From Curtobacterium sp. TC1 (GTDB lineage: Bacteria > Actinomycetota > Actinomycetes > Actinomycetales > Microbacteriaceae): a stretch of DNA of 64,000 nucleotides. The stretch covers positions 3,782,001 through 3,846,000 of the forward strand of contig NZ_CP081964.1 in the NCBI RefSeq assembly GCF_019844075.1. Reading direction: 5' to 3'. Under the pieces are notes generated by a model. It saw nothing but the letters and a program-made list of their open reading frames with translations, did no database searches and was not told where the DNA came from. Below, piece by piece: positions 8,829 through 16,403 of the stretch (the stretch's first letter is position 1; each line of letters opens with the position of its first letter). The translations under genes were made by a program, and so were the position numbers.

Positions 8829-9647
8829 TCAGCCCCGCGTGACTGCCCTCGCGGTGAACTGGTCGAGCACGGCACCGATCGCCACCGGGTCGGGCACGTG
8901 GCCCTGCCCGGGAACCTCGACGTAGTCCGAGCCCGGCACGGCCTCGACGACCGCACGGGCCGCGTGCCGCATCCACTCGTGGCCGTCGCTGCCCGCGGCG
9001 ACGAGCACGGGCACGCCGACCGCTGCCGCGACCCGCTCCGGGATCGCCAGGCCGTTGAGCACCCGCACGTCGCGGCTGAGCACGTGGGCGTCGACGACCA
9101 GGGACCGCCAGAGTGTTCCGCGGAGGCGCAGCGCCGAGATCTGCCCCATCGGCACACCCAGGACGTGCGCGAGGAAGGCCCGGACGGCCTGGGCTCGCCG
9201 GCCGGCGGCGACGTGCTCGTCGAGCAGGTCGGCGAAGACGACGTCGTCGGCGTGCGGGTCGACCGTCGCGCGGTACGGCGGCTCCCACAGCACGGCACCC
9301 CCGAGCGGGACACCGGCGGCGAGGCCACGCAGGACCACTCCCGCGCCGACGCAGAGGCCGAGCGCGGCGACGGGTCCGTCCACACTCGCAACGACGGCCG
9401 CGAGGTCCTCGACCTCGCGCTCGATCGCCCACGGGGTCGTGTCGCCGCTCGCGCCGCGCCCACGCCGGTCGTACGTGATGACCCGGTACCGGTCCCGCAG
9501 TCCACCGGTCAGGCGCTCGACCGTGGGGGTGCCGTGGTGGTCGAAGGCGCCGCCGACCACCACGAGCGCCGGACCGGCCCCGGCGTCGGACACGGCGAGG
9601 ACCGTGCCGTCGGCGGAGACGACCGTGCGGTCGACGTGCTGGTCCAT
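8829..9647 (-). CDS. alpha/beta hydrolase with Cys at the nucleophile position
   Basis: 272-aa alpha/beta-hydrolase fold protein, probably a cytoplasmic esterase-, haloperoxidase- or lactonase-like enzyme. It has the strand VITYDRRGRGASG, the nucleophile elbow GLCVG (Cys99 where most members have Ser), an acidic residue in AAGSDGHEW, and the catalytic histidine in GQGHVPDP. A Cys nucleophile occurs in dienelactone-hydrolase-type members, but the rest looks like generic RsbQ/YcgS-like hydrolases. The ATG at 9647 has a GGAAGG ribosome-binding site 5 nt upstream. It is followed by the tandem repeat and the HAD gene. The substrate is unknown. Confidence 0.8.
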   Translation of the reverse strand: MDQHVDRTVVSADGTVLAVSDAGAGPALVVVGGAFDHHGTPTVERLTGGLRDRYRVITYDRRGRGASGDTTPWAIEREVEDLAAVVASVDGPVAALGLCVGAGVVLRGLAAGVPLGGAVLWEPPYRATVDPHADDVVFADLLDEHVAAGRRAQAVRAFLAHVLGVPMGQISALRLRGTLWRSLVVDAHVLSRDVRVLNGLAIPERVAAAVGVPVLVAAGSDGHEWMRHAARAVVEAVPGSDYVEVPGQGHVPDPVAIGAVLDQFTARAVTRG

Positions 9648-9796
9648 TGGGGCCTTCCGAGAGGGTACGACGGCGCTGCGTCGGGTCCTCGGGAGGGACC
9701 GGGCGGGTCGGTCCTCTGAGCATGACAGCGGAGCGCTCCCACGTCACCACCCGCAACCAGGGGGAGACGACCGGTCCGATTCTGCTCGTACGCCGC
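9648..9796. other. gap with small hairpin
   Basis: 149 bp between the relE-type stop and the hydrolase start. It holds a hairpin with arms GGACCG (9696-9701) and CGGTCC (9709-9714), possibly ending the toxin-antitoxin transcript, and a TACCCT hexamer (minus strand, 9662-9667) that may be the hydrolase -10. No gene seen. Confidence 0.4.
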
Positions 9797-10057
9797 TCAG
9801 CGGTCGCGGTGGATCGCCCGGCGATGGCCGGCATCGACGACGACGACGACGAGTCGGCCGTCGTCGATCTCGTAGATCAGGCGGTAGTCGCCCGATCGGA
9901 CCCGCCAACCGGGTCGGTTCACGAGCTTCCGAGCTGCCGGGGGCTGCGGGTGTTCGGCGAGGATCGCGAGGAGTCCCTCGATACGCCGACGACCGTCGGG
10001 CGGGAGCTTGCGGATGACACGTTGCGCGGACGGGATGACCTCGACCGACCAGGTCAT
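9797..10057 (-). CDS. relE: RelE/ParE-family toxin
   Basis: 86-aa protein of the RelE/ParE toxin superfamily, which act as ribosome-dependent mRNA interferases or gyrase poisons. It has the family pattern from VEVIPSAQRVIRKLP through the conserved basic core RVRSGDYRLIYEI to the C-terminal DAGHR. The ATG at 10057 shares a four-base ATGA overlap with the stop of the antitoxin gene, fixing the start and the antitoxin-toxin order. RelE is preferred to ParE because of the RSGDYRLIYEI and GHR motifs. The neighbours are unrelated to each other and no mobile element is visible. Confidence 0.85.
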   Translation of the reverse strand: MTWSVEVIPSAQRVIRKLPPDGRRRIEGLLAILAEHPQPPAARKLVNRPGWRVRSGDYRLIYEIDDGRLVVVVVDAGHRRAIHRDR

Positions 10058-10314
10058 CCGAGCCCGAGCTCGCGCTTGAGATCGTCCCACTGCACGTTCT
10101 CACCGCCGATGCGCTTGTTCTCCGCGATGGCAGCGTCGTACGCGATCAGGTCGTCGAGGTCCTCGGCCGCCTCGAGCAGGCGGTCCAGGACATCCGCGTC
10201 CACCACCGCCGCGACGCGCTTGTTGCGCCGGGTCAGGTAGACGGGTTCGTGCCGGGCGTCGTCGATGATCGACGCCAGGCGGCCACGTGCTTCGGAGATC
10301 GACACTTCGCTCAC
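10054..10314 (-). CDS. relB: Phd/YefM (RelB-like) antitoxin
   Basis: 86-aa antitoxin. The N-terminal DNA-binding part MSEVSISEARGRLASIIDDA followed by PVYLTRRNKRVAAVVDADVLDRL is the Phd/YefM fold; the acidic C-terminal half should wrap and block the toxin encoded next. The GTG start is chosen because TAGAAT on the minus strand ends 6 nt upstream, giving a leaderless mRNA, and because the flanking TGTACA repeats just upstream look like its own operator. Autoregulation by the toxin-antitoxin complex is expected for the family. Confidence 0.85.
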   Translation of the reverse strand: MSEVSISEARGRLASIIDDARHEPVYLTRRNKRVAAVVDADVLDRLLEAAEDLDDLIAYDAAIAENKRIGGENVQWDDLKRELGLG

Positions 10315-10315
10315 C

Positions 10316-10340
10316 TGTACATTCTAGAGCGTTTTGTACA
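10316..10340. promoter_or_regulatory. relBE promoter with twin TGTACA operator
   Basis: Two self-complementary TGTACA hexamers (10316-10321 and 10335-10340) are separated by 13 bp and enclose the -10 TAGAAT (minus strand, 10321-10326). The first one ends 2 nt from the antitoxin GTG. Spacing of 19 bp centre to centre (about two helical turns) suits two antitoxin dimers. Confidence 0.6.
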
Positions 10341-10342
10341 AC

Positions 10343-10855
10343 TCAGACGAGCGCCGTGGTGCCGACCGATTCGCGTTCGAGCAACGACCGCTTGACGTCG
10401 AGCCCCCACGCGAAGCCCCCGAGCGTGCCGTCCGACCGCAGCACCCGGTGGCACGGCACGAAGAGCGCGGGCGCGTTCCTCGCGCACACACTCGCTGCGG
10501 CCCGCACGGCGTCCGGACGGCCCATCGCCCCCGCGAACTCGGTGTAGGTCAGGGTGCCGCCGGCCGGGATGCGCCGGAGCTGCCGCCACCCCTCGGTGAA
10601 CAGGTCGGTGCCGAACTGTCGCACCGGCACCTGCATGGCGTGCTCGACCTCGCCCGAGTAGAAGGCGTCCACGGCGTCGGCGGCGGCGACCGTGCCGTCG
10701 ACGATCCGACTGGGTCGGTACCGGTCGGCGAGTCGCCCGAGGATCCGGTCGACGGAGTCGGTCCAGCCCGAGGCGAGGACCCGGCCCTCCGCGTCCTCGA
10801 GCACGGTGAAGGCCCCGTCCGGGGTGTCCAGGGTCTGGATGGTTGCGTCGGTCAT
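10343..10855 (-). CDS. ogt: methylated-DNA--protein-cysteine methyltransferase
   Basis: 170-aa suicide methyltransferase that removes methyl groups from O6-methylguanine. The active-site block FVPCHRVLRSDG holds the acceptor cysteine, and the wing region before it reads IPAGGTLTYTEFAGAMGRP, with the helix-turn-helix of the DNA-binding domain. The ATG at 10855 overlaps the stop of adaA-alkA (ATGA), so it is the second gene of an alkylation-damage operon. The 170-aa length is normal for Ogt. Confidence 0.95.
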   Translation of the reverse strand: MTDATIQTLDTPDGAFTVLEDAEGRVLASGWTDSVDRILGRLADRYRPSRIVDGTVAAADAVDAFYSGEVEHAMQVPVRQFGTDLFTEGWRQLRRIPAGGTLTYTEFAGAMGRPDAVRAAASVCARNAPALFVPCHRVLRSDGTLGGFAWGLDVKRSLLERESVGTTALV

Positions 10856-12450
10856 CGTTCGTCCTTCCGAGGGTCGTCGTCTGCGCGGCGCGCACGGGCG
10901 GTGCCGTGCGCGGGTGCACTGGCGGCCGTCGCGATCGCGCGGTCGATGATCGGTCGCCAGCAGTGCATCGTCAGGTAGCTCCGCCAGGGCGCCACCTGCT
11001 CCGACCATAGGGAGAGCGCACGCGCCGTTCCGGGCAGCCCGAGTTCCTGTGCACCGTTGCGCACCGCGAGGTCGCTGTGGAGGAACACGTCGGGGTGGTG
11101 CCGGACCCGGAGCGCCACGTAGTCGGCGGTCCACGGCCCGATGCCCTTCACCGCCAGCAGCCGGGCCCGCAGCTCGTCGAGGGACTGCCCGCCGTCGACC
11201 ACGAGCGACCCGTCGGCGAGCGCCGCGGCGACCCGCAGGATGGTGTCGACGCGGGCAGCCGGACCGCGCAGCACCTCGTGCCCGCGGACGGCGATGACGG
11301 CGGCGGACGGGAAGAGCAGGCCGTCCGGCATGATCGACGCCGGCACGGCAGCGCCGAGCGCCGCGACGAGCCGCGTCTGTGCCGTCCGGGCCGCGGCGAC
11401 GGAGACCTGTTGCCCGATCAGGGTGCGGAACACGATCTCGTGCGCGTCGACCGCCCCCGGCAGCCGCAGCCCGGGGACCCGCCGCACGGCTGCGGCGAGC
11501 TCGGGCACGGAGCCGAGCACGGCGTCGACGGCGACCGGGTCAGCGTCGAGGTCGAAGTACGACCGGACGCGGGCGACGAGCGTCGGCAGGTCGGACAGGT
11601 CACTGACGCGCACCCGCAGGTCGATCCCGGTGCCACGACCGGGGGCCGTGGAGCCGGGTGTCCCCGCGACCGCAGCCGACGCGCTGAACCAGCCCGGGCC
11701 TCCTGGCAGGTCGAGCAATCGCCCGTAGGAGGTGACCCGCCCCGAGTCGTCGGTGTCCACGTGTTCGAGGCCGGGCAGGGCGTGCAGCGCGTGCCAGTCG
11801 AGGAGCCCCTGCGCGTCGAACGGCGGGCGCGCGGGCAGGTGCACGTGCAGGACGCCGTCCGGGGTGGGCCGTGGCGTCCGGCGCGCACGCAGTTCGGAGG
11901 GGGTCACGCCGAAGACCTCGCGGACGGTGTCGTTGAACTGGCGGATGCTCGCGAACCCGGCGGCGAACGCGACGTCCGCGATGGGCAGGTCCGACGACGT
12001 CAGGAGCGTGCGTGCCGTCTGGGCGCGGTGTGCGCGGCTGAGTGCTTTCGGTCCGGCGCCGAGCTCGGCCGTCATGATGCGGTTGAGCTGGCGTTCCGAG
12101 TAGCCGACCCGTGCAGCGAGCCCCGGGACGCCGTCGCGCTCGACGACGCCGTCGAGGACGAGGCGCATGGCGCGTCCGGCGACGTCCTCGCGCAGGTCCC
12201 ACTCGGGGCTGCCGGGGGTCGCCTCGGGCAGGCAGCGCTTGCAGGCGCGGAAGCCGGCCAGGTGCGCCGCGGCGCTCGTGCGGTAGAAGGTGACGCCGGT
12301 CTCGCGGGGCGTGCGTGCCGGGCAACTCGGGCGGCAGTAGATGCCGGTGGAGTGCACGGCCGTGACGAACTGGCCGTCGAAGCGTGCGTCGCGCGACGCG
12401 ACGACACGGTAGCGCTCGGCGTGCAGCTGGTCGGTTCCGGGGATGGTCAC
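10852..12450 (-). CDS. AdaA-AlkA fusion: methyl-phosphotriester sensor/regulator and 3-methyladenine glycosylase
   Basis: 532-aa fusion. Residues 1-80 are the Ada N-terminal zinc domain with C39, C43, C70 and C73; C39 is the expected acceptor for methyl phosphotriesters. An AraC-type HTH follows (about 85-180, FAAGFASIRQFNDTVREVFG). From about 200 comes an AlkA glycosylase with helix-hairpin-helix VKGIGPWTADYVALR and the catalytic aspartate in HSDLAVRNG. So one protein senses methylation, regulates, and excises 3-methyladenine. The GTG start at 12450 lies just before the zinc domain; the longer upstream frame has no similarity to it. It overlaps ogt by ATGA. Such AdaA-AlkA fusions are common in actinobacteria. 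Confidence 0.93.
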   Translation of the reverse strand: MTIPGTDQLHAERYRVVASRDARFDGQFVTAVHSTGIYCRPSCPARTPRETGVTFYRTSAAAHLAGFRACKRCLPEATPGSPEWDLREDVAGRAMRLVLDGVVERDGVPGLAARVGYSERQLNRIMTAELGAGPKALSRAHRAQTARTLLTSSDLPIADVAFAAGFASIRQFNDTVREVFGVTPSELRARRTPRPTPDGVLHVHLPARPPFDAQGLLDWHALHALPGLEHVDTDDSGRVTSYGRLLDLPGGPGWFSASAAVAGTPGSTAPGRGTGIDLRVRVSDLSDLPTLVARVRSYFDLDADPVAVDAVLGSVPELAAAVRRVPGLRLPGAVDAHEIVFRTLIGQQVSVAAARTAQTRLVAALGAAVPASIMPDGLLFPSAAVIAVRGHEVLRGPAARVDTILRVAAALADGSLVVDGGQSLDELRARLLAVKGIGPWTADYVALRVRHHPDVFLHSDLAVRNGAQELGLPGTARALSLWSEQVAPWRSYLTMHCWRPIIDRAIATAASAPAHGTARARRADDDPRKDER

Positions 12451-12524
12451 GGGCCCAGCCTGGCACGCACCACCGACCGCGACTGGCGGAAATCGGACGG
12501 GGCGGCGGTGGCGGCGTGGCGGCT

Positions 12525-12580
12525 CGAGGTTCCGAAATCTCGGCATGTCGGCGCTCTGTGCGCGCACTTGTGGAACCTCG
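12525..12580. repeat. stem-loop with perfect 9-bp arms in the adaA-alkA/MOSC intergenic region
   Basis: CGAGGTTCC (12525-12533) pairs with GGAACCTCG (12572-12580) around a 38-nt loop. A second TTGTGGAAC occurs about 35 bp further on. It lies in a 261-bp gap between divergent genes, which otherwise holds only the repeat and promoter at 12685-12711. Confidence 0.5.
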
Positions 12581-12684
12581 GTGGCGCGCGCACGGCGTGT
12601 TGTGGAACCCGGGCGCCGCCGCAGCGACGCCGGCGTGCCGCCGAGACCGAGACGACTTCGTCCCGCCGACAGGACCGCCGTCGA

Positions 12685-12711
12685 CCGGGAGGCCCGGCTA
12701 GCGTTGGGCGG
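12685..12711 (+). promoter_or_regulatory. dispersed repeat copy plus leaderless promoter of the MOSC gene
   Basis: CCGGGAGGCCCGG (12685-12697) is followed directly by TAGCGT (12699-12704), which ends 7 nt before the GTG at 12712. The repeat therefore overlaps the -10/-35 spacer and could influence transcription. Confidence 0.55.
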
Positions 12712-13320
12712 GTGACCTCCGGAGACGACGTGGCCGCGTCTGACCACCGGGTCGGCTCCGTCGACCTCGCCGCTCACGTCGACCTGCCGTTCCGCGCCGA
12801 CGTCGAGATCGCGCTGTTGCTCGTGGCACGCCGCCACCGCTACGAGGGCCGGCCAGCCGACGGAGCGGTACCGGTCCGACCGGACGACCCGGACGAGCTG
12901 CGGGACCGCATCGAACTCCGCGCGGGGCTCGGCATCGTCGGCGACCGCTACTTCGCAGCGCGGGCGCACGTGCACGCCTCGGTGACGGTCATCGGGCTCG
13001 AGGGACTCGAGGACGTCGGACGGTCGCTCGGCGTACCGGTCGACCCCGTGGCGACCCGGCGGAACGTGTTCCTGCGCGGTGCCGACGTCGAAGCGCTCCG
13101 GGGCGAGCGGTTCTCGCTGCAGAGCCCCGGCAGCGGTGCAGTGCTGTTCCGCGGGTACCGGCCGGCGAACCCGTGCGCGTGGATGGACCACGAGGTCGCG
13201 CCGGGGGCGTTCCGGGCGATGCGCGGACGGGGCGGGGTCCGGTGTGACCCCGAGTCCGACGGTGTGCTCACCCTCGGACCCGCGGTGCTCCGGACGACCG
13301 GCCCCGTCGCACTGGACTGA
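12712..13320 (+). CDS. MOSC-domain protein
   Basis: 202-aa protein with the MOSC (molybdenum cofactor sulfurase C-terminal) pattern: GLGIVGDRYF near residue 70, RRNVFLRGADVEALRGERF near 118, and the conserved cysteine in RPANPCAWMD. MOSC proteins bind or transfer Moco/sulfur in oxidoreductive detoxification; the exact substrate is unknown. Start GTG 12712 follows from the TAGCGT hexamer 7 nt upstream. It is divergent from adaA-alkA and stands alone. Confidence 0.8.
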   Translation: MTSGDDVAASDHRVGSVDLAAHVDLPFRADVEIALLLVARRHRYEGRPADGAVPVRPDDPDELRDRIELRAGLGIVGDRYFAARAHVHASVTVIGLEGLEDVGRSLGVPVDPVATRRNVFLRGADVEALRGERFSLQSPGSGAVLFRGYRPANPCAWMDHEVAPGAFRAMRGRGGVRCDPESDGVLTLGPAVLRTTGPVALD

Positions 13321-13330
13321 CGACGGCGCC

Positions 13331-13375
13331 GTCAGCGGCGGCGGCGTCAGCGGCGGCGCCGTCAGCGGCGCCGCA
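13331..13375. repeat. three-copy 15-bp tandem repeat
   Basis: GTCAGCGGCGGCGGC repeated three times with one or two changes, between the converging ends of the MOSC and PfpI genes. It is probably a slippage product. Confidence 0.7.
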
Positions 13376-13381
13376 CCGTGC

Positions 13382-13924
13382 TCACGCGGTGAGCGCGCTC
13401 TCGATCGCGTCGACGAACGCCGGCAGGTCGTCGGGGTTGCGCGACGTGATGATCCCGCCGTCGACCTGGACCTCGTGGTCGACCCACTCGGCACCCGCGT
13501 TCCGGACGTCGGTCTGCAACGACGGGAACGAGGTGATCGTCTTCCCGCGCAGCACACCCGCCTCGATGAGTGTCCACGGGCCGTGGCAGATCGCCGCGAC
13601 GGGCTTGTTCGCCTCGACGAAGGCCGTGACGAGGGAGACCGCCGAGTTGTCCTGCCGCAGGGTGTCGGCGTTGATGGTGCCGCCCGGGACGACGAGTGCG
13701 TCGTACCCGGTCACGTTGACACCGGCGATGGTGGTGTCCGGGTCGAGGGACTTCCCGGGGTCCTTGTCGCCGACGAGGGTCGCGATCGGACCGGACTCCT
13801 GCGCCGCCACCGTCACCGTCGCACCGCGCTCGCGGAGCTGGTCGACGGGCACGACGATCTCGTCCTGCTCCACGCCGTAGTTCGTCGCGATGACGAGGAC
13901 CTTCTTGCCGTCCAGGGTTGCCAT
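13382..13924 (-). CDS. DJ-1/PfpI-family protein (protein/nucleotide deglycase or glyoxalase III type)
   Basis: 180-aa protein of the DJ-1/PfpI superfamily. It starts KKVLVIATNYGVEQDE with the conserved glutamate, has DALVVPGGTINAD, and the nucleophile elbow AICHGPW with the catalytic cysteine followed by histidine. Family members repair or remove methylglyoxal adducts or act as stress proteases; which applies here is not decidable. The ATG at 13924 is preceded by a GGAAGG-like site about 5 nt upstream (minus strand). Confidence 0.85.
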   Translation of the reverse strand: MATLDGKKVLVIATNYGVEQDEIVVPVDQLRERGATVTVAAQESGPIATLVGDKDPGKSLDPDTTIAGVNVTGYDALVVPGGTINADTLRQDNSAVSLVTAFVEANKPVAAICHGPWTLIEAGVLRGKTITSFPSLQTDVRNAGAEWVDHEVQVDGGIITSRNPDDLPAFVDAIESALTA

Positions 13925-13937
13925 GGTCGCTCCTTCC

Positions 13938-13989
13938 GCGGCCCGGTGGTTCCGGCCGCACGTGCGGCCCGGTGGTTCCGGCCGCGCAC
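13938..13989. repeat. 26-bp direct repeat, two copies
   Basis: Two tandem units beginning GCGGCCCGGTGGTTCCGGCC; the first 22 bases are identical. Each unit has complementary ends GCGGCC/GGCCGC. They sit just upstream of the PfpI-type gene, downstream of the HAD phosphatase, and could form terminator-like hairpins. Confidence 0.65.
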
Positions 13990-14039
13990 CCGAGGGTCGT
14001 CGGGGAGCGCCGAGCGTGCCCGCAGGACGCAGCGACCGC

Positions 14040-14693
14040 TCAGCCGCGGATGCGGAAAGCGGACCCTTCTGCCTCGACGGTGATGCCGTCGTACCCCGAC
14101 ACGCGGTGCAGCCCGGCCGTGACGTCGGACTCGTGCGGGCCGACGACGACCGTGGTCGCTCCTGAGGCGATGGCCGACTCGAGGCCGGCGGGGGCGTCCT
14201 CGAACGCCACGCAGTCGGAGGCGTCGACCCCGAGCAGCGCGGCACCGCGCAGGTACCCGTCGGGGTGGGGCTTGCCGTGCTCGACGTCCTCGGACGGCAC
14301 GAACGCCGTCGGCATCGTCAGTCCCGCGGCGGCCATCCGCCCGGCGGCGAGGTCGCGCGGCGCGCTCGTCACGAGCGCCACCGGGACCCCCGCGGCGAGG
14401 AGCCGGTCGACGAAGGCCGCGGCGCCGGGGATCTCGGAGATGCCCTCGCTGCTCGCGCTCTCCTCGGCGACCAGTTCGGCGGCGATGCGCAGCTGCTCCT
14501 CGCGGTCCAGGTCGGGCAGGAAGTGCTGGATCGTGCTGATCGCCTGGCGGCCGTGCGAGAACGCGAGGATCTCGGCCGGGTCGATGCCGCGCGACTGCCC
14601 GAACCGGGTCCAGGTCGACTCGACCACCGCGGTCGAGTCGACGAGCGTCCCGTCCATGTCGAAGAGGACCCCGGACGCCACGATGTCGATCAC
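14040..14693 (-). CDS. HAD-superfamily sugar/glycerol-phosphate phosphatase
   Basis: 217-aa HAD subfamily IA phosphatase. Motif I is VLFDMDGTLVDS, motif II VALVTSAPRD, the conserved lysine GKPHPDGYL, and motif IV ECVAFEDAPAGLESA in the form DCVAFEDAPAG. It resembles YfbT/GPP-type sugar- or glycerol-phosphatases. GTG at 14693 lies 10 bp after the stop of the RibD-type gene, making this the last gene of the folate operon. It could be the phosphatase step of a pterin or flavin pathway, but that is inference from position. Confidence 0.85.
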   Translation of the reverse strand: MIDIVASGVLFDMDGTLVDSTAVVESTWTRFGQSRGIDPAEILAFSHGRQAISTIQHFLPDLDREEQLRIAAELVAEESASSEGISEIPGAAAFVDRLLAAGVPVALVTSAPRDLAAGRMAAAGLTMPTAFVPSEDVEHGKPHPDGYLRGAALLGVDASDCVAFEDAPAGLESAIASGATTVVVGPHESDVTAGLHRVSGYDGITVEAEGSAFRIRG

Positions 14694-14703
14694 GCGCCCG
14701 ACC

Positions 14704-15486
14704 CTAGCCGACGCGGTCGACCGGCACCGGGGCGGGCGGCTCCGCCCGGACGTACCGGGTGAGCAGCACGTCACCCGCACCGCGGAGCACGTGCGCCGGG
14801 CGCATCCGCCGCAGCTCCGGGGAACCGCCGCGGGCGATCCGCGGGCCGGCACCGCCCTCGAGCGACGGGTCGATCGTCAGGGTCAGCTCGTCGACGGCGT
14901 CCGCGGCGATGAGCGAACCCAGGAACGAGGGACCACCCTCGCAGTGGATCGTGCCGAGCCCCCGCGCCACCAGTGCGTCGCGGACGAGCGACACGTCGAC
15001 CGATCCGGGATCGGCCCCGGGACTGCACGGCACGACGGCGGCGACGGACGACAGCGCGACCCCGGTCTCCGACGCAGCCGCCGCAGCGGAGGTCAGGACG
15101 ACGGCCCGGACCGGCGCCTCGGTGAACACCCGCGAAGCAGGATCGAGCGAGAGCGACCGCGAGACGATCGCGAACACCGGGTGGTCGGGCATGCCGTGCG
15201 CCCGACGCCAGGTCACGTCGGCGTCGTGCAGGACCATCGGCCCGTAGCCCTCGTCGCGCACGGTGCCCGCGGCGACGAGCACCACGTCGGCCACCCGGCG
15301 CAGCAGGTCGAACACGCGCAGGTCGTCCGGGCCGCCGAGCGACCCCGAGACACCGGCAGCCGAGGCGGACCCGTCGAGCGTCGCCACGAAGTTCACCCGC
15401 AGCCACGGCGCCGGGGCACCCGCGGTGTACAGGTCGAGCAGGTCGTCGTCGGACAGGTCCGCGATCGACGGGGGCAGGAGGTTCAC
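14704..15486 (-). CDS. pyrimidine reductase family protein (RibD C-terminal/DHFR-like)
   Basis: 260-aa NADPH-dependent reductase of the RibD_C fold, related to dihydrofolate reductase. Features are WLRVNFVATLDGSAS at residue 28, VLVAAGTVRDEGYGP, and IHCEGGPSFLGSLIAA, the nucleotide-binding GGP element. The deaminase half of RibD is absent. The GTG start overlaps the folP stop (GTGA). Location in a folE-folP operon allows a role either in riboflavin synthesis (which also starts from GTP) or as a pteridine/dihydrofolate reductase; the sequence does not decide. Confidence 0.85.
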   Translation of the reverse strand: MNLLPPSIADLSDDDLLDLYTAGAPAPWLRVNFVATLDGSASAAGVSGSLGGPDDLRVFDLLRRVADVVLVAAGTVRDEGYGPMVLHDADVTWRRAHGMPDHPVFAIVSRSLSLDPASRVFTEAPVRAVVLTSAAAAASETGVALSSVAAVVPCSPGADPGSVDVSLVRDALVARGLGTIHCEGGPSFLGSLIAADAVDELTLTIDPSLEGGAGPRIARGGSPELRRMRPAHVLRGAGDVLLTRYVRAEPPAPVPVDRVG

Positions 15487-16403
15487 GTGTTGTGCCTCGA
15501 TTCCACCGGTGCCCGCCAGCCGAGCGTCGCCTCGACCATGCGCATCGCGTCGACGCTCTCGGCGACGTCGTGCATCCGGACGATCCGCGCACCGAGCATC
15601 GCGCTCACCGTCGCGACGGCGAGCGAGCCCGCCAGGCGTTCGCCGCGCGGGCGCCCGAGCGACTCCCCCACGAAGTCCTTGTTCGACACCGCCGCGAGCA
15701 CCGGGTAGCCGAGCGCCACGACCTCGGGCAGCCGCCGGGTCAGCTCGAGGGTGTGGACGGTGTTCTTGTTGAGGTCGTGGCCCGGGTCGACGACGATCCG
15801 CGACTCGGGGACGCCCGCGGCGAGCGCCCGGTCGACGCGCTCCCGCAGGAACCCGACGACGGACGCGGTGACGTCGTCGTACTGCGGCGGTGCCTCGAGC
15901 GGACGACGGGGTTCGGCGAGCGAGTGCGTGATGACGATCGTGGCCTCGGAGTCCGCGACGACGGCAGCCATCCGTGGGTCGGACAGGCCGGTGGTGTCGT
16001 TGACGACGCTCGCGCCGGCCGCGATCGCCGCCGCGGCGACCTCCGGGCGGAAGGTGTCGACGCTGATGACGACGTCGGACTGCTGGGCGAGCTGTTCGAC
16101 GACGGGGACGACCCGGTCGACCTCGTCGGCGGCGGGCAGTTCCGGACCAGGGGCGAACTTCACGCCGCCGATGTCGACCCAGTCGGCACCCTGCTCGGCC
16201 GCCCGGACAGCGGCCTCGACGGCCCGGTCGAGCTCGAACGTGGCGCCGCGGTCGTGGAACGAGTCCGGGGTCCGGTTCACGATCGCCATCACGGCGATGC
16301 GGTGGTCGAAGTCGATGGTGCGGCGGCCGATCGTGCGCACCGGGTCACGCAGGTCGGGCACCACCCAGCCGGGTCCGGCTGCGACGCCCGGGAGGCCCGT
16401 CAT
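15483..16403 (-). CDS. folP: dihydropteroate synthase
   Basis: 306-aa enzyme joining 6-hydroxymethyl-7,8-dihydropterin pyrophosphate and p-aminobenzoate. Signature elements are VMAIVNRTPDSFHDRG (family: MGILNVTPDSFSDGG), WVDIGGVKFAPG, ISVDTFRPEVA, VVNDTTG, VDPGHDLNKN and the C-terminal IVRMHDV. Two positions depart from the usual text: Ile-Val-Asn-Arg in the first motif and a bulky KFAPG where most have ESTRPG, as in actinobacterial FolP2-like sequences that may lack synthase activity. ATG 16403 overlaps the folE stop (ATGA). See finding on the missing folB/folK. Confidence 0.85.
   Translation of the reverse strand: MTGLPGVAAGPGWVVPDLRDPVRTIGRRTIDFDHRIAVMAIVNRTPDSFHDRGATFELDRAVEAAVRAAEQGADWVDIGGVKFAPGPELPAADEVDRVVPVVEQLAQQSDVVISVDTFRPEVAAAAIAAGASVVNDTTGLSDPRMAAVVADSEATIVITHSLAEPRRPLEAPPQYDDVTASVVGFLRERVDRALAAGVPESRIVVDPGHDLNKNTVHTLELTRRLPEVVALGYPVLAAVSNKDFVGESLGRPRGERLAGSLAVATVSAMLGARIVRMHDVAESVDAMRMVEATLGWRAPVESRHNT

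Noticed and set aside
11077..13320. A 747-codon open frame on the plus strand across adaA-alkA
   Set aside because: Arg/Gly/Pro-rich shadow of the minus-strand fusion gene; only its last 202 codons (from GTG 12712) show family motifs.
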